NCBI GenBank assembly: GCA_947623455.1
Contig: OX392532.1
Coordinates: 45,883,058 to 45,947,057, forward strand
Reading direction: 5' to 3'
DNA: 64,000 bases
Origin: Mimachlamys varia
Taxonomy: Eukaryota > Mollusca > Bivalvia > Pectinida > Pectinidae
Position numbers and translations under genes: made by a program. The notes beneath the pieces are model-generated. The model searched no databases. It had not been told where the DNA came from and saw only the letters and a list, made by a program, of their open reading frames with translations. Shown here in pieces: positions 61,113-64,000 of this stretch; the stretch's first letter is position 1, and every line of letters begins with the position of its first letter.

Positions 61113-63181
61113 ACAGTTGAAGCTGTCGATGCAAGTTAAAGAATTCATTAACTGATTTTTTTTTTTTTTAATTTGGTTTTTTCTGGTTTTGAGAACTTCC
61201 CCATCCGTTTATTTTGTTCTTGTTTGCTAAAGATGATCTGCGATCAAGCTTGTTGTTTCTTATGATAAATTCTCAAAATTGTTTATCCAATTTTATTAGA
61301 CCATACCAATTTGATTTATTGTTCTTTGGAAAATGAGATTTAAAAATTGGAGCGAGCGAGCATAATTTTTCATTTCTTACAAAAATTTTGAATTCCTTAA
61401 AATTTCAAGCGAACAGGTATTTTAAAGGGACTAAATGTTAAAATATGTGTTTGACTATTAACATAATGTTTCACCAAATAGTACATGTATTTAAACTGTT
61501 GTAGTGTTTTTTTAAATGTTTTCCAAACAGTATTTGAGAGAAAAGCTGAAATAACCTTCTTAATAGAAGACCCAAGTTCATCCATTCAAGTTTAGTGATT
61601 AAACCAAAACAGCAGGAAACAACTTTTAGCAACCAAATTTTTTTCTTGTAGGTATTTAGATGCTTCTGTTCATGCAGAATCAATATTTTAACAAATTAAT
61701 ATCAATTAATGATGACAAAATATATGTATGATGTACCGCTATAAAACAAAACCTAAAGGCTAGATGTAGGGCACAAGGTGTTTTGCTGACATAACCTTTG
61801 AGTTACAATAATGGCCATATTAATGGACACCAGCAATATTTGTGTACTATATATCCAGATCATAAAGATTAATATCAGTTAATAACCTGACGTCCCGTAT
61901 ATAAATAAGTTCATATAAAAATAAGTTCATTATTGTCTATTTCGTGGTTGAAAAAGCATCAATTTTGGATTTAAATGTTCTGACTGTTGGTGACTAGGTA
62001 CAGGTAGCTACAGCATGTGTAAGAGAGTTCGAATCGTAATACCTACATATATTTTTTATAAATATTTATAACAAATACATTTTTAAAACTTGATCAACAG
62101 TGTTTTATTAAAGTATATGTAAGACTGATGAAATGACAACGTATCCACCAAATTAGGTTGATTGCTTGAGAAGAATATCAATTTGAAATTTAGTATAGAG
62201 GTGTTATATTTTAGTCACACATTTGTATTAACAACATAACTTCTGATGTCACTTACTTAATTCGGGATTTTCTTTTCATTAAAGATATTTTCTTGTGACG
62301 CTTGAAGTCCCTTTTTAGTGAGACCATTTGAGTTCCATATTTTATATATCTGATCAAGAGATCTTGGAATGATAAACCATATAGGCCTATTGCGGTATTT
62401 TGCAATACATTATGGCAACCAGATTCTGTAGTGACAACATTATAAAAATAGCCATTTTGACACAAAACCTCGTTGCGCAATTCCCTCATGTTTAATGTTG
62501 GATGTACTGCCGAAAAAACACTTTAAATACCATTTTTACCTTCTTTTCAAACATTCAAATGATCTGGAAAGGAGCTTTCTAAGTTTTGAACCATTGTGAA
62601 AATATATCCGGATTCGTCATTTTTCAGTGACGCTAAAATTGGAGCGGTAATTTTCTTATTTTTACTTTTATTTTATTTTTAGCGGTAAATCCAACGAACA
62701 ATATATCAAGTTGGTATGGCCTTCCTGATTATTATTCTACAAAACTGAAATATTTCATAGTATTACACCCATATATGAAAACTCTTATGAACTCTTGGCT
62801 GTGTTGATGCTCGACTAGCAAAACACATGTAAAACGTGTAGTAACCAATGTGAAATTAGATATTTGTTCTCAACATAATAACTACTACACATGATGGTAT
62901 TACATGTTGGATATTTCTAAGTAGACATCAGCACTATTCATATGTTAATTTCTTTAACTGCCGTCTGCTGTCGGATTTTTATTGTATAATCAATACTGAA
63001 TTGGTCGTATTTTGCTATTATTTCCACCTTTCTTAGATGAATTATGTTTCTTGTGTTCCATTTCAGTTTTTATCCACTGACCTAAGTGGAAATGTTGGTT
63101 CAAAATCATAAGAGTGTTCTACTGTATATAGCCTTGTTGTGTACACATTGAACAAATGATAAGAGTTTGACAAGTAATCAG
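61113..63181. other. 2-kb AT-rich unique region
   Basis: AT-rich throughout, with a poly-T run near 61158. It encloses the inverted-repeat pair listed next. Minus-strand frames at 61397-61683 and 62253-62489 have no motif I can name; the second (78 codons, lysine-rich at its end) lies inside the inverted-repeat interval and could be relic element sequence. No gene called. Confidence 0.45.
61301..62719. mobile_element. Possible 1.4-kb element with imperfect terminal inverted repeats
   Basis: CCATACCAATTTGATTTATT (61301-61320, continuing GTTC to 61324) is matched in inverse by GAACAATATATCAAGTTGGT (62696-62715, continuing ATGG to 62719) with two mismatches in 24. Pairing continues more loosely inwards. 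Both ends also hold an AAAATTGGAGCG motif (near 61343 and 62634), but in direct orientation. It could be one degenerate DNA transposon or two opposed fragments of a dispersed repeat. Confidence 0.4.
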
Positions 63182-63685
63182 CTTGTTATACCTAGAGAAA
63201 CCCAGGTTACAAAGGTGCTTGTTATACCTAGCGAAACCCAGGTTACAAAGGTGCTTGTTATACCTAGCGAAACCCAGGTTACAAAGGTGCTTGTTATACC
63301 TAGCGAAACCCAGGTTACAAAGGTGCTTGTTATACCTAGAGAAACCCAGGTTACAAAGGTGCTTGTTATACCTAGCGAAACCCAGGTTACAAAGGTGCTT
63401 GTTATACCTAGAGAAACCCAGGTTACAAAGGTGCTTGTTATACCTAGCGAAACCCAGGTTACAAAGGTGCTTGTTATACCTAGCGAAACCCAGGTTACAA
63501 AGGTGCTTGTTATACCTAGCGAAACCCAGGTTACAAAGGTGCTTGTTATACCTAGCGAAACCCAGGTTACAAAGGTGCTTGTTATACCTAGCGAAACCCA
63601 GGTTACAAAGGTGCTTGTTATACCTAGCGAAACCCAGGTTACAAAGGTGCTTGTTATACCTAGCGAAACCCAGGTTACAAAGGTG
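63182..63685. repeat. 36-bp tandem repeat, exactly 14 copies
   Basis: Fourteen copies of a 36-bp unit with core CTTGTTATACCTAGCGAAAC followed by CCAGGTTACAAAGGTG. The only variation I see is CTAGAGAAAC in copies 1, 5 and 7. Both strands are open across it (plus-strand period VLVIPSETQVTK, reading on to a TAA ending at 63778). There is no in-frame ATG after the upstream TGA, and no good acceptor, so I do not call a gene. Confidence 0.97.
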
Positions 63686-64000
63686 AACTTAAATACTGGT
63701 GATTCCTTAGAGAGCACAGCGGGAAGAGGATTCACTGGGGGTGATATCAAAACCGACAAAAAAGGAAAGTTTTCTTAAATCTCAATGAAAGTCTTTTAAC
63801 TTGCACTGACAGTTTTAAGTCATGTGTTCTGACTTACAATGACCCATCACCCAATTTTTATCCTAGTGACAATATCCATATCCTTTAGCCTCAGTTTAGG
63901 GAGAAAACTTGTAGCAAGTCGGGAAACATTTTGAAATCTTTTTTCATGAACAAGAGTTCCAGAGGACTATATTTGTGCAATCATGGGGAAATATTTTCAA
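63686..64000. other. Unique right-end stretch
   Basis: About 315 bases to the window edge. The plus-strand frame leaving the 36-bp repeat continues for about 30 codons with a hydrophilic tail (GRGFTGGDIKTDKKGKFS). Nothing else recognised. Confidence 0.4.

Noticed and set aside
62253..62489. 78-codon minus-strand frame
   Set aside because: It sits inside the putative inverted-repeat element, shows no known domain and no splice evidence.
63167..63778. 203-codon frame over the 36-bp array with a unique hydrophilic tail
   Set aside because: The first codon is TTG, with a TGA five codons upstream and no in-frame ATG; both strands are open. It is the least implausible array frame but unsupported without transcripts.

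Overview
The window looks like nuclear DNA of a marine mollusc, most likely a bivalve. It has no bacterial gene organisation, its few coding-like pieces are short and bounded by GT/AG splice signals, it carries the 3' end of a LINE retrotransposon, and it holds dispersed repeats of a type I associate with bivalve genomes (a CCAGGTG...CACCTGG hairpin head with a GACAGACGGACGGAC tail at 50.76-51.99 kb; a poly-C plus GGACCGACAAACGGTCGGAC element at 46.2-46.5 kb). The species and the bivalve assignment are inference.

By my own estimate about three quarters of the window (roughly 48 of 64 kb) is tandem repeat. At least 16 unrelated families follow one another: 27 bp (1-659), 21 bp (660-5231), 28/31/33 bp (6297-12388), 22 bp (14997-20213), 18 bp (20739-23160), 44 bp (23161-25064), 33 bp (25464-37192), 41 bp (39037-41620), 30 bp (42291-43160), 27 bp (43986-44431), 25 bp (45411-45484), 26 bp (46796-49237), 22 bp (49270-49364), 22/44 bp (51991-60527), 37 bp (60812-61112) and 36 bp (63182-63685). 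Several arrays have a second layer: kilobase blocks with the same order of variant units are copied inside the array (1060 bp and a 4170-bp offset at 6.6-11.7 kb; 1435 bp at 15.8-17.5 kb; 2893 and 3327 bp at 26-37 kb; 989, 1650 and 2464 bp at 52-60 kb). Two pairs of arrays abut with no spacer.

Between the arrays lie unique or mobile-element stretches of 0.3-2 kb. The clearest protein relic is a 5'-truncated LINE reverse-transcriptase C terminus (14355-14996, minus) with a 3' tail running to about 13425, inserted into an older ~130-bp-period repeat element. Candidate host exons, none recognised as a known family, are: a cysteine-rich pair on the minus strand (45518-45598 and terminal 45094-45385), a further minus-strand pair (49765-49857 and 49351-49494), a plus-strand first exon with a good Kozak context and a GTAAGT donor (41782-41834), an internal plus-strand exon (50304-50409), and a short plus-strand terminal exon with a downstream AATAAA (38019-38057). 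If the minus-strand exons belong to one gene, the 26-bp array sits in its intron; the exon phases as read do not join directly, so at least one exon would be missing.

The very long open frames (up to about 2270 codons) lie wholly inside arrays and follow from repeat-unit arithmetic and lack of stops. I do not call them genes. I see no rRNA, tRNA, CRISPR array or telomeric TTAGGG tract.
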